DNA from: Cerrena zonata
Taxonomy: Eukaryota; Basidiomycota; Agaricomycetes; Polyporales; Cerrenaceae
Length of the DNA: 64,000 nucleotides
Direction: 5' to 3'
NCBI GenBank assembly: GCA_038087015.1
Contig: JASBNA010000023.1
Location: 372,001-436,000, forward strand
Below the pieces are notes generated by a model that made no database searches, was not told the origin of the DNA, and worked only from the letters and a program-made list of their open reading frames with translations. Positions 9,091 to 18,943 of the stretch are shown here, piece after piece (within the stretch, counting starts at the first letter, position 1; each line of letters starts with the position of its first letter). Both the position numbers and the translations under genes were made by a program.

Positions 9091-10716
9091 TTAAGCAGCT
9101 TCTGCAGTTCTATACAGCAGCTTATTTTCCCTTCTTGAATCATTTTCATTGACTTCACCTTCTTCACGAACAACACGTCTCCAAACTTCTTCGTCGTTAC
9201 CTTGATCGAGGACTCCAATTCTCATGGTAGCTAGTAAATTAACGGCAGCAGTCAGATGACCATAGACCCCACCATAGAAAGCTTTAGTAGCGTCTTTACC
9301 TCTTGAAGCTTTTAAAAGAGGGATACCACCAGGATGTTGATCAGCAAAGGGGGTTACATCGTGAATAATATTTTGAATGACAATATAGATTCTATCATCA
9401 TGCTGAGGGGATGAGATAATTTGATTGAATTCACTTGGTTTAATCAAGGGTAACTTTGAAATCGGAGTACCCCAATTTAATTGACTTTTCAATCTATTGA
9501 TAATTTCTTGTTGTTGTTGAATTTTCAACTGCATGACAAGGTTCTCTGGAGTTTGACAAAGTTCTTCTATCAAACCGATTTTTGATAAAGTCCATAAAAA
9601 CCATTTTGTTGGATCGAATGCAAAATAAGATGATGATTCACGATAATCGTGAGGGAATTCGTGATGATAATTTTGCTGGGATTGACCATAGGTCAATAAC
9701 GAAATCAAAGGATTATTACAATTTAAAGAACTATTCTTATCATTAAAAGGCTGTGAAGGAATAGTCACTTGAATTTTGCGGAAATGACAAATAGATTCAG
9801 TACTAAGCTGGCATTGTTGACATAATAACATTCTTAAAATCCCTGGATATAATAAACCATTAATCCAGGTATCTTGACATAAATATACCGTTACCAATAT
9901 AGGTATGATGAATGTTGTCAAGTAAAAAAACAAATGGTAATATTTTTCCTGCAATAAGATTAAAGATTGAATTGTATTATTGTATTCACTTCTAACCGTT
10001 TCTGCCTCTTCGAATTCAATGTCTTCTGCATGTGGATTGTTGACTTCATTAACTATACTTCTAGCTTGAATCGTTTTGGGGAACTCTTGCTCAACGAATT
10101 CTTCATAAAATCTAACAATCTTAGGTTTTCTTATTAACCACCCCCAATGGGCCCATAATAAACCTCTTTTAATAGAAAATGGATCCCGTTCAGTATCATC
10201 AGTGTATTGATGATGCGCTCTATGCAATGCGGCCCACAGTCTGACCGAACCCAATCCAAGACTTGATCCAAATATAAGAAAATATAAATGTAAAAATCTA
10301 TACTTAGTTCGAAATGCATTATGAGCAAAACATTTATGATATCCCGAGGTGAATGCTAATAAGGTGAAATTGAAATAAATACACGCAAACGTAAACGTTT
10401 TGGTATTCATTGGAATCAATGGGACCTGGAACTCAATCAAATATATAAACGCAAGAACTGGAAGAATTGCAACCGTCAAGGTATGATGATAGTTGATTCT
10501 CTTGAAAAAATCACGTTTCCTCTTTTTGATTTCATTCATATGGGCATTCTTCAAATGCGATGCATGGTTCAAGAGCTGGCTAGGGTTATTAGATAACGAA
10601 CCGGTCTCATTAGCTATATTAGTGGCTCTAACCTTCCTCTTCTGAACCTTGATACCCTTGGGTGAGACGATCTTGGTCCCCGACTCAAATCCGCTGTTAA
10701 CAGCCATCTTTTCCAT
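9091..10716 (-). CDS. OLE2: OLE2-like acyl-CoA delta-9 desaturase with cytochrome b5 domain
   Basis: The layout is that of fungal stearoyl-CoA desaturases: a cytosolic N-terminus, four membrane segments and a C-terminal cytochrome b5 domain with HPGG (461-464) and a second heme His at 487. Histidine box 1 (HKCFAH, 127-132) and box 2 (HRAHH, 165-169) are present. Box 3 reads QNYHH (348-352) instead of HNFHH/HNYHH, and the usual N-S-x-x-H ligand site reads E-S-I-C-H (307-311). Two predicted diiron ligands are therefore replaced. The region between them (KIQVTIPSQPFNDKNSSLNCNN) is unusual as well. It is probably the divergent OLE2-type paralogue, not the main OLE1, and its activity is uncertain. 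Confidence 0.75.
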   Translation of the reverse strand: MEKMAVNSGFESGTKIVSPKGIKVQKRKVRATNIANETGSLSNNPSQLLNHASHLKNAHMNEIKKRKRDFFKRINYHHTLTVAILPVLAFIYLIEFQVPLIPMNTKTFTFACIYFNFTLLAFTSGYHKCFAHNAFRTKYRFLHLYFLIFGSSLGLGSVRLWAALHRAHHQYTDDTERDPFSIKRGLLWAHWGWLIRKPKIVRFYEEFVEQEFPKTIQARSIVNEVNNPHAEDIEFEEAETVRSEYNNTIQSLILLQEKYYHLFFYLTTFIIPILVTVYLCQDTWINGLLYPGILRMLLCQQCQLSTESICHFRKIQVTIPSQPFNDKNSSLNCNNPLISLLTYGQSQQNYHHEFPHDYRESSSYFAFDPTKWFLWTLSKIGLIEELCQTPENLVMQLKIQQQQEIINRLKSQLNWGTPISKLPLIKPSEFNQIISSPQHDDRIYIVIQNIIHDVTPFADQHPGGIPLLKASRGKDATKAFYGGVYGHLTAAVNLLATMRIGVLDQGNDEEVWRRVVREEGEVNENDSRRENKLLYRTAEAA

Positions 10717-11067
10717 ATAACACTATCCTGCTGCCGCTCAACTAGCTACTCTAGCTTGCTCGTGAAAGGGCCCTTTGAGTGTTGGTTTGGTTGATTTTAG
10801 ATATCAAGTCTTTATTACTTAAAGATTGCCCAATTTTTTTTTCTTTCTTGGTCAAAATACAAACCTTTGTTAACGGGAAAGCGACATTTTATCCCGAAAA
10901 TTTTACGACATTTATCCTTGTCACGTGATGTACGACATTTTGTTGAAAAGTCGCGACATTTTTATTTCCATTTTTTCTATTTCTTTTCAAAAAAACGAAA
11001 ACATTTTGATAACAGAAGGTGAAACTTTGAATAAACAGGCTATCAACAAAGTAAGATTAAAAGGAAT
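10717..11067. promoter_or_regulatory. divergent promoter with four CGACATTT boxes and an E-box
   Basis: Between the desaturase and the SWIB gene, CGACATTT occurs on the plus strand at 10882, 10906, 10933 and 10954, a spacing of 21-27 bp. A CACGTG box sits between the second and third copies (10922-10927). No other gene is visible. Confidence 0.6.
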
Positions 11068-12513
11068 ATGCCACCAATACACCCAACTATGGCCGGTGCC
11101 CAACAGGCGCATCCAGGAAGTGTTCCAAGTAATGCGATGCCTCGTACCAATACTGGACCAGCACCATCGATTTCATATTCACCAACTGATACAGTCATTC
11201 CTCCACAATTATACGATAAAGTATCGGATTTGGAATTGTATAAGAAGCTACAAGAAGCTGAGCGTCAGGTTGATTTATTGATTACGAAAAAAGGATTGGA
11301 TTTCCAGGCCATACATGCAAAATCGATACAACCATCCAATTTCAAGAATGATACTGGTATTTTAAGGGTATTTGTTTATAATACTTGCGAAAACCAACCA
11401 TGGCAAAGACAATTGTTACAAGAACAAGGACAACCAGTTCCTGACCCTACAGCAGCAGAATCTTTGTGGACATTAAGGGTTGAAGGTAGATTTATAAGTG
11501 ATGAAAATAATAGCGAACAGCAAGACTTAAAATTTAGTAATTTTTTATCGGGATTATCGATTGATTTACTACCAAATTCAGACTACCCAGATTTACAAAA
11601 TTCCCAATTAAATTTAATTGAATACAGAGATGAAACTAGTCAAATACCAGGCATTAATTCATTACAAGCGGCTCAAGCCCGTCAACAATTTGATGGTTTT
11701 GATGTTAAAAGACCTGGTGTTTTCAATATCAAAACTAAAATAGCTTTAATGGTTAAAGATCAATCTGGTAAATTGAAATTGAGTGATGAAATGGCTCAAT
11801 TCATTGGTAAGAAAGAAGCTACTCAACAAGAATTAGTTTACTTGGTTTGGCAATATGTCTTGTATAAAGATTTATTCAAAAACCGCGATTCTTTCCCGAA
11901 AGTCCCCGCAGTAAGCGCTTCAAGTATTGCCAATAGTAATGGTATAAGCGTTAATCAAAACGGAGAAGAAGAAGACTTAAGTATAATCGAAAGTGATGAT
12001 ATTTTAAAATCTTTGTTAAAAGTCGATAATTTTAAATTCACCGATTTATATAAACTTTTACAACCTCATTTCAGACCAAGAGAACCAATTATTTTGAATT
12101 ATGAAATAAATACAAGACAATCATCAACTTTGGGTGAGGTCGTCATCGATATACCAGTTGAATTGCCTGCATCAATAACAAGATTCCAGGCTGAAATCAT
12201 TGAATCAAATAAAAAAGCGTTTGAAAGCATGACTAAAGCCGACTCAATGATTCAAAGCTTAAATCAAAGAATTTCCTTGGGTATTGTCAGCTTACAAAAT
12301 GCAAACCAGAGAGAGATCTTTTATAGAGAATTGAGTAATGATCCAGTTAAATTCATTGAAAATTGGGTTGAATCACAAGCCGAAACTTTGAAAGCTTTGA
12401 AAAGTGATGAAGGATATGATGAAGAGGTTGTTAGAAGATCTCAGTACTTCAAAGAAAATGAGGATTTATTAAGACTGAAAATCGATCTTATGTTGGGTGC
12501 TCAAAAGTACTAG
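11068..12513 (+). CDS. SWIB-domain chromatin remodelling subunit (Snf12/Rsc6 family)
   Basis: The product matches the SMARCD family. It has a Pro/Ala-rich N-terminus and a conserved ILRVFVYNTCENQPW...WTLRVEGRF module. A SWIB/MDM2 domain follows at about residues 208-345 (KRPGVFNIKTKIALMV, LVWQYVLYKDLF, FTDLYKLLQPHFRPREPI). It ends in a helical region. Budding yeasts place one such subunit in SWI/SNF (Snf12) and one in RSC (Rsc6); I cannot separate them here. It should work in the nucleus as a structural subunit. A second ATG lies seven codons in. Confidence 0.8.
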   Translation: MPPIHPTMAGAQQAHPGSVPSNAMPRTNTGPAPSISYSPTDTVIPPQLYDKVSDLELYKKLQEAERQVDLLITKKGLDFQAIHAKSIQPSNFKNDTGILRVFVYNTCENQPWQRQLLQEQGQPVPDPTAAESLWTLRVEGRFISDENNSEQQDLKFSNFLSGLSIDLLPNSDYPDLQNSQLNLIEYRDETSQIPGINSLQAAQARQQFDGFDVKRPGVFNIKTKIALMVKDQSGKLKLSDEMAQFIGKKEATQQELVYLVWQYVLYKDLFKNRDSFPKVPAVSASSIANSNGISVNQNGEEEDLSIIESDDILKSLLKVDNFKFTDLYKLLQPHFRPREPIILNYEINTRQSSTLGEVVIDIPVELPASITRFQAEIIESNKKAFESMTKADSMIQSLNQRISLGIVSLQNANQREIFYRELSNDPVKFIENWVESQAETLKALKSDEGYDEEVVRRSQYFKENEDLLRLKIDLMLGAQKY

Positions 12514-12635
12514 AAAATTATGTATATTATATATTTGTATTTATAAAGATAATTTATATATATATATGATAAAAAAAAAAAAAAAAAAAAAGAATTAAGT
12601 GAAACATTAAAATAAAAGAAATAACTTGAATTTAA

Positions 12636-14839
12636 CTATTCAGAATAGTCTTCATCTTCACCGTCGTCATTGTCAAATTCTTCAAGCTCTTCATAGTCTT
12701 CGTTATCGTCGTTATCAATCTGTGGTATATCATTGTCTTCATTGGCATCTTCATTAGAGTCGATTAATTTTTTGAAATGATTACTTGAATCAACATCACT
12801 ATAATTTATAATTTTTTTCCTTGAAGATCTGGTTTTACCATCAAAAGTTCTTAATTCTTCTTGTTTTGCAATCAATTCAAAACTTGATGATAAATAATTA
12901 TATAAATTTTTCACTGGTTTATAAATGATCGAATTTTTCGAAATTCCATCACCTTCCGGGTCATTAACCCCTAATTTTTTCTCTAGAAAATGAATGAAAT
13001 CACTCAATTCATCAATATTTGAAGGCTACTTCATACCAGTAGATAGTATTGGCCTTGGCTTCGCTGGGTAATTCATTACCATCTTCATCGAATTCGATAC
13101 CATATATATCTAATGAATCAGTTAACATTGAGTGAATATCTTGAACGAAAAGTTTAAATTTTGAAGGAAGTTCAACATACTCATTTGATTTATTTGACCA
13201 AATATAGTTTAGTTTATCTACTGAGTTTAAACCACCATTATTCTCATTTGACATTCTTACTAGAAAGAATCTACCGATATGGAAGCCAACATCAGCAATA
13301 CACAATTCATCCAATCTTAAGTTCATACTATGATCCAAAGGATTTGAAACTGGATTTAAATATTTATTAATTTCAAGGTTGTTTAAATTTTTCCTCTTTT
13401 TCAACTTCGAATCAATTTCCTTTTTCAAGCTTTCTGTTGGTATAAATCCTTTCAAAATTGATCTTGAACCATAAAAAGTTTCCTTATCACCCGACATATC
13501 TTGATTTTGTAAACTTGACGTTATACTAGTTTTTGATATCATTCGAAATGATCAAAGACCATTGGCATAAACATCTTAGTAATATCAAACGGTCTTTCGG
13601 ATTGGAGATACCTTCTAATCCGTTTGCTTCGAATTCTTTCGACATGAATGGGTTTTCAATTGGTTCTGGAGAGTTATAATTAATTTTTTCATTTATAAAA
13701 ATATCAGTCATATTTGGATCAACCGGTTGATTATCATTTACGAATTTTTCTTTAACCAATATTTGTGAATCATCTCTCCATTCTTTTGGCAATCCTAGAT
13801 AATTAATTAGCGATTTTAATTCAATTATTGATTTTGATAAGTTATTATCATGGATTTTTTTCTTTTTATTCAATACTACTGTAAGTAAATCATAGAATAA
13901 AGAGTTCATTAATGGTGATACGTAGCTGGAGTCGAAATCCATTGTTTCTGATTCTTTTGGATTATATCTGTTTGTATTAGATGAGATATTCTGTTGCTGT
14001 GGTAGACTCAACCCATTTTCGATATCATGAGGACTGATGGGGTCAATTTTCAAAATTTTTTGAAACTTATTAAGGAAACTGATGATATAAACAATGTCAT
14101 TAGCATAAGGGTTTGGTTTGATTGGGTATCCAAGACTCAATTTCTCTTTCGATACGTCTTCATGTTCATTCAATAAGTTATCATCGTAAAGGTCATAGGA
14201 TAAGTGAATGAGAGGACCGGGTAATTGACGAGACCCTTTTGAGCCTTTACTGAGAACCGAGGTTCTGGATACTGAAGTCGGGGTTACTTTATTTTTTGTT
14301 AATTTGATTTTTTGTAAATTATCGTTTGTTATTTGTTTCTGTTGTTTATTTTCATCATCTTTGACAAAATTTAATAAAGATTGTTGTTTCTTCTTTTTCC
14401 CATCGAGAAGCTTGCCCCTCGGGGTTCTTTTCTTATCGATATTCCCACCCCTTGATCCTGGTCCTTCCACCGGCAATTGATCAAATCTAAATTTAGACAT
14501 CACTGCCTTGTCCAAATTTTCACTCGACGTATTTGAATCTGTTGATAAGTTCAATTTGTTTCTTGGTCTCCCCAAACGCTTGGGCTTGGACTCCGGGTCA
14601 TACTGTACCACATTTACCGAGCTCTGGTTCGATATGCTATCCAAATCCATCATTTTCAAAGCAGCTTCTGTAGTTTCGTTTTCATTGGTGTCACCTTGGA
14701 TTGCCTCTTCGATATCCTCCGACTCAAGGTCTTCCGAGACAAATTTCTGCGGCTGTATCGAGTCAGACACATAGTCCGAGAGCTCAAACACATCATCCTT
14801 GGACTGGACCTCGTAGAGGTCTGGATTGGAATCGTTCAT
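12636..14839 (-). pseudogene. DDT/WHIM chromatin protein, Ioc3-like, two frameshifts
   Basis: Three consecutive frames read as one gene starting at the ATG at 14839 (MNDSNPDLYE). The N-terminal part is acidic, with an AT-hook-like KRLGRPRNK. A DDT-like stretch follows (NDIVYIISFLNKFQKIL... SPLMNSLFYDLLTVV), then a helical block (KDRLILLRCLCQWSLIISNDIK). The second frame carries LDELCIADVGFHIGRFFLVRM and ends in YWYEVAF. The third adds a long acidic tail. Frames join if one base is removed from the T run at 13530-13534 and from the T run at 13018-13020. The order fits DDT/WHIM proteins such as Ioc3 of ISW1a, with moderate certainty. It may be intact in the organism. Confidence 0.55.
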
Positions 14840-16044
14840 GGTCGAATAGGCTGGACAACCCAAGTCGAAAATTTTTTTTTTTTTTTTTTTTTTTTATTAT
14901 TATTATTATTTCTACTATACGCGTATTTCTGGTGCACGGGTGCTCGGAACAAGAGCTTCGGAATGCAATCCAGATTCTATGGTTGCAAAAGTATCCGTGG
15001 TCTGAGAGCAATGAAGCTGAAACAAGATCAGCAACTGACGAGTTACGTGCACCAATCGCTTGGAGTTGGTGTTGCTGAAATTGCCCTGCTGCCCACTCGA
15101 GCTGCTCAAGGTCGTCCTGTGAATCCAGCTTGACACCGTAGGCTAAATGGTGCTCGTATTGAAGTTTAACTTGGGTAGTTGATTGCCAGGCCGCTCTATC
15201 GCATATTCTTCCCCAGGCATAATCTCCAACTGGTTATGCTGTCCCAGGCGTTTTGCAACCACAAATTAGCAAATGCTCCGGAGATAGTCTTATCCCCAGT
15301 CTTTCCGGACTTGTGGAGTTTACCTTTTAGAGTGAACCCTGTCAATTGCAGAATAAAGCAAATTCTGATGGAAAAACTGGCATAACACCGGGTACCTCCG
15401 ACGTTAACCCAGAGAGACTCCGATGCAGTCCTGGCTATGCAGCCGTTTTATTTTTCCCTTCTGTCCTCAGATTGACAGCCGATCAGTGCCGATCTGCGCA
15501 TCAAAAAACCTAAAAAAAGCTTCTGGTCGGAACTTCTCTGGCGACCGGATTGACCGGATATCGTAAAGAAAGCGCAATTGTTGGGGTCGCACCCCCGTAC
15601 ACCCCCAGAAAGTCGGCTAATTTTTCACAGGACAACCAACCGATGTTTTTTTTTCGGAACAGTAATGAGAATCGTGGTGGTTCCGGCCGTATTTACTCCA
15701 GGAGCTGCCCATTCTCAGCAGCCGTATTTACCAGATGTGAAATCAACTCACTAAGCAACCTCCACTCTAAGACAGGTATTTTCGGGTTGCTCAGTGGCTA
15801 AAAAAATTTTCTAAGGGAAAAAGAAAAAAAAATGAATGAAAAAAAATAAAAAAAAGGTTCCATCTCATTACATTTTTCCTTTTTTGTTTGTATTTTTCCT
15901 ATTTTTCTTTTTTTTTTCCTTATATTTAGACTATTGTTAAATTTTAAATTACTCACATATTGAGTATAAATATATTTGGGAAGCCATTGATTTTTCAAAA
16001 AAATTGTTTGGGAAAAGGATTTGGGTCAATAAAAATATAGAAGC
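14840..16044. other. 1.2-kb intergenic region, divergent promoters
   Basis: The region holds a run of about 22 T (14873-14895) and a short TTA repeat. An ACGCGT (MCB-like) site at 14929-14934 lies about 90 bp upstream of the Ioc3-like start. A Rap1-like CACCCCCGTACACCCCC stretch is near 15591. Short open frames across it have no coding character and overlap one another. I see no RNA gene. Confidence 0.5.
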
Positions 16045-17778
16045 ATGTCGGAGGTTCAACAAATAAGACGTTCTTCTTCTAACGAAGATGAGCTGGCACC
16101 AACTGCATTTACCGGGAATAACGATCAGAATAATTCTTCGTCGAATAATGACCAGAGCTTTGAAAAAAACAGCTTTGAGGACGCTGAAGATATTCCAAAC
16201 CGAGAAGAAAATGATATTATAAGTCGTAATGAATCCAATGCAGCAATTTCAAGATCAATTAGTAGAAGATTGACCAATGCTGATGAATTGATTGCCGAAG
16301 CAAATAAAACCGATGAACCATTACCCAAGATGGGTGGGGATCGTGATTACCCACCTCCATTACCGGATAGAACTCCTTATATGGTTTCATTTGATGGTCC
16401 CCATGACCCTTTGCATCCTCATAACTGGCCATTGGGTAAAAAAATTCTCACTACTTCAATTGTTGGTTTCACTGCTTTAGTTGCTTCAATGGGTTCGGCA
16501 ATGTTTGCGGAAGCTTCTCCAGTGGTGATGCAAATATATCATGTTGGTTACGTTGTTGCCACCTTGGGTACTTCCCTTTTCGTTTTTGGTTTTGCATTTG
16601 GTCCTATTGCTTGGGGTCCATTATCGGAAATTTATGGTCGTAAAAATATCTTGATTTTATCCGGTTTCTTATACGTTTGTTTTACTTTTGCTGTGGCCAC
16701 GGCTAAAGATCTTCAAACCATTATGATTTGTAGATTTTTCGCCGGTTGTTCTGGTGGGGGTGCCGTGGTTATTACTCCTGCAGTTTTGGCTGATATTTAT
16801 GGTCCAGCTTCAAGAGGTAAAGCTATGAATATTTTCGCAGCAGTGCTTTTCGGGGCTCCAATGTTATCCCCAATTGCCGGGGGGTTCATTGTTAAAAATT
16901 CTTCCTTGGGTTGGAGATGGACTTCTTATATGGTTGGTATCATTGCCTCGGCTTCTTTGGCTGCAACCGTTTTCCTCTTGGACGAATCTCATCATGGTAT
17001 TATCATGGTTAATAAAGCCGAAACTTTAAGAAGAAGAACCGGTAATTGGGGGATTGCTGCTCCTCATGAAGAATTCTCCTTGAGTTTCAAAGAAATTTTT
17101 GAAAAGAATATCTTGAGACCAATTAAAATGTTCAAAGAACCAATCTTATTATTGATTTCCTTATATAATGCCTTCATTTATGGTATCTTATATCTTTGTT
17201 TAACTGCAGTTCCTCTTATCTTCCAAGGTAAATATTTCTTTGTTGCCGGTGTTGCTGAATTACCTTATATTTCAATGTTTATTGGTATCTTGGTCGGTGC
17301 TGCTGTTTCTTTATTATTAGAAAAAAGAATTAAACTGGTGATGGCTAAAAATAATGGTAAAGTTATTCCTGAAGAAAGATTGGTTCCAATGATGGTTGGT
17401 GCTCCTTTCTTCGCTGCCGGTTTATTTTGGGCTGGTTGGGCTGGTGATTTTGGTCCAAGAGTTCACTGGATTGTTCCCACCATTGGTTTATCTTTTATTG
17501 GGTTCGGTTTAATGACTATCTTTATGCCTTGTATGACCTATTTAATCGATTGTTACTTATTCTACGCTGCTTCGGCAATGTCTGCTAATGCCTTGTTAAG
17601 ATCTTCTTTTGGTGCTGCTTTCCCCCTTTTCGCTAAAGCAATGATGGAAAATATGAAAATCCGTTGGGCTATGACTTTGTTAGGTTGTGTTGGTGTAGTT
17701 GCCATCCCAGTTCCCTTCTTATTTTATTTCTTTGGTAAACAAATTAGAAAAAATTCTAAATATTCTATGGATTTTTAA
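16045..17778 (+). CDS. DHA1 major facilitator drug/polyamine transporter
   Basis: The protein of 577 aa has a Ser/Asn/Glu-rich cytosolic N-terminus of about 110 residues, then two sets of six membrane segments typical of the DHA1 H+-antiporter family. Motif A is visible (GPLSEIYGRKNILILSGF), as is the motif-C-like GAPMLSPIAGGFI and the fungal DHA1 entry sequence DPLHPHNWP. The closest known types are Flu1/Tpo-like exporters. It should act in the plasma membrane. The exact substrate cannot be read from sequence. The start has no upstream alternative. The downstream gene RFA2 is on the same strand. Confidence 0.8.
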   Translation: MSEVQQIRRSSSNEDELAPTAFTGNNDQNNSSSNNDQSFEKNSFEDAEDIPNREENDIISRNESNAAISRSISRRLTNADELIAEANKTDEPLPKMGGDRDYPPPLPDRTPYMVSFDGPHDPLHPHNWPLGKKILTTSIVGFTALVASMGSAMFAEASPVVMQIYHVGYVVATLGTSLFVFGFAFGPIAWGPLSEIYGRKNILILSGFLYVCFTFAVATAKDLQTIMICRFFAGCSGGGAVVITPAVLADIYGPASRGKAMNIFAAVLFGAPMLSPIAGGFIVKNSSLGWRWTSYMVGIIASASLAATVFLLDESHHGIIMVNKAETLRRRTGNWGIAAPHEEFSLSFKEIFEKNILRPIKMFKEPILLLISLYNAFIYGILYLCLTAVPLIFQGKYFFVAGVAELPYISMFIGILVGAAVSLLLEKRIKLVMAKNNGKVIPEERLVPMMVGAPFFAAGLFWAGWAGDFGPRVHWIVPTIGLSFIGFGLMTIFMPCMTYLIDCYLFYAASAMSANALLRSSFGAAFPLFAKAMMENMKIRWAMTLLGCVGVVAIPVPFLFYFFGKQIRKNSKYSMDF

Positions 17779-17980
17779 GCTTATGTCAATGACTCAAACT
17801 TTTTTTTTTCACATTTCCTTCACTGTTTAATCCTTCGTTCAATTTAGTCATTTAATCTTAATATATTTTATACATAATTCATTAATATCATATCCATATA
17901 GTTAGATCTTTCTTTGTAGATCCCATAAAAAGACGTGTGGAAATCGAAAAACCTTCAAACAAAAAAAATTTAAATCAAGG

Positions 17981-17986
17981 ACGCGT
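17981..17986. promoter_or_regulatory. MCB box ACGCGT upstream of RFA2
   Basis: An exact MluI cell-cycle box lies 53 bp before the RFA2 ATG. In yeasts MBF binds this element to drive G1/S transcription of replication genes, which suits RFA2. Confidence 0.65.
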
Positions 17987-18038
17987 CTTTTCAATTAACA
18001 GTACTAACATCTTCTTTAAAGTTATACAATACTTGAAC

Positions 18039-18830
18039 ATGAGTTACGCCGATTATGATGCTTTCAATGGTGGCTTTGATGCGGCCGGTGGTTTCAGTGA
18101 AACCAATATGGATAATGGTGGACAACATTCTCAAAAAGCCCAAACCCGTTCAACTTTAACTCCAGTTACAATTAAACAAATTCACGAAGCTCAACAAGAT
18201 ACTCCAGATAGTGAATGGAAAATAAATAATGTTGAATTAAGCATGGTTTCGATTGTTGGTGTGGTGAGAAAACTCGAAAATACTTCTTCTGCTTTAATCT
18301 TCACTATCGAAGACGGTACTGGATCTTTCGATATTAGAAAATGGGTTAATGATGAAGAGACTTCGGTTGATTCTGAATACGAATATTACAAACCTTTTGA
18401 AAATAAATACGTTCATGTTACAGGTGTTTTGAAAATGCAATCAAATAGAAAAGGTATCAATCAATCAAATATTAAATTAGTCAACGACCATAATCAAGTT
18501 CTCTATCATCAATTGAGCGCAATAAAAGTCCACTTGGAAGCTCAAGGTGCTTTCAATAAACTCAACGCGCCAGGTTCAAATGATGATAATAAATTGTTCG
18601 TCAGTGACGGTGATCATATTAGTAGTGGTGCCCCCGCTGGTTCTTTAAAAGATCAAATACATCAAATCATTAGAGCTAACACTGCCACTATGAATGAAGG
18701 TGTTCCCCTTGCTTATATTGCCCAAAAACTTAATTTACCACCAGCAAAAGTCGAGGTTGTTGGTCAAGAATTGGTCGAAGAAGGTGCTATTTATAACGGT
18801 TACGAAGATAATACTTATTTAGTTTTTTAG
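18039..18830 (+). CDS. RFA2: replication protein A 32-kDa subunit
   Basis: I set the start at the ATG at 18039 (MSYADYDAFNGGFDAAGGF), because the frame extends upstream only through a GTG and the region holding the MCB box. The N-terminus is the Gly/Ser-rich phosphorylation region. An OB fold follows (about residues 45-150, with VSIVGVVRKLENTSSALIFTIEDGTG and YVHVTGVLK). A C-terminal winged helix begins near LKDQIHQIIR and ends in YNGYEDNTYLVF. Rfa2 joins Rfa1 and Rfa3 as the single-strand DNA-binding RPA complex in replication and repair. Confidence 0.9.
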   Translation: MSYADYDAFNGGFDAAGGFSETNMDNGGQHSQKAQTRSTLTPVTIKQIHEAQQDTPDSEWKINNVELSMVSIVGVVRKLENTSSALIFTIEDGTGSFDIRKWVNDEETSVDSEYEYYKPFENKYVHVTGVLKMQSNRKGINQSNIKLVNDHNQVLYHQLSAIKVHLEAQGAFNKLNAPGSNDDNKLFVSDGDHISSGAPAGSLKDQIHQIIRANTATMNEGVPLAYIAQKLNLPPAKVEVVGQELVEEGAIYNGYEDNTYLVF

Positions 18831-18943
18831 TGTAGTTTATGATATTTTTTTGCTTCTCTTTTCTTTATTTCTTTCCTTACATTTTCTTTTAATAAATAAA
18901 TGTATTTCGTTATGCGTATAATTACAAGTCTATTAAATATCCT

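Noticed and set aside
14701..15385. Several overlapping frames on both strands near the T22 run
   Set aside because: They overlap each other and the Ioc3-like 5' end, cross a homopolymer and lack domains.
18002..18008. TACTAAC before the RFA2 ATG as a branch site
   Set aside because: No 5' splice site (GTATGT) or upstream exon ATG was found; the ATG at 18039 gives a complete protein.
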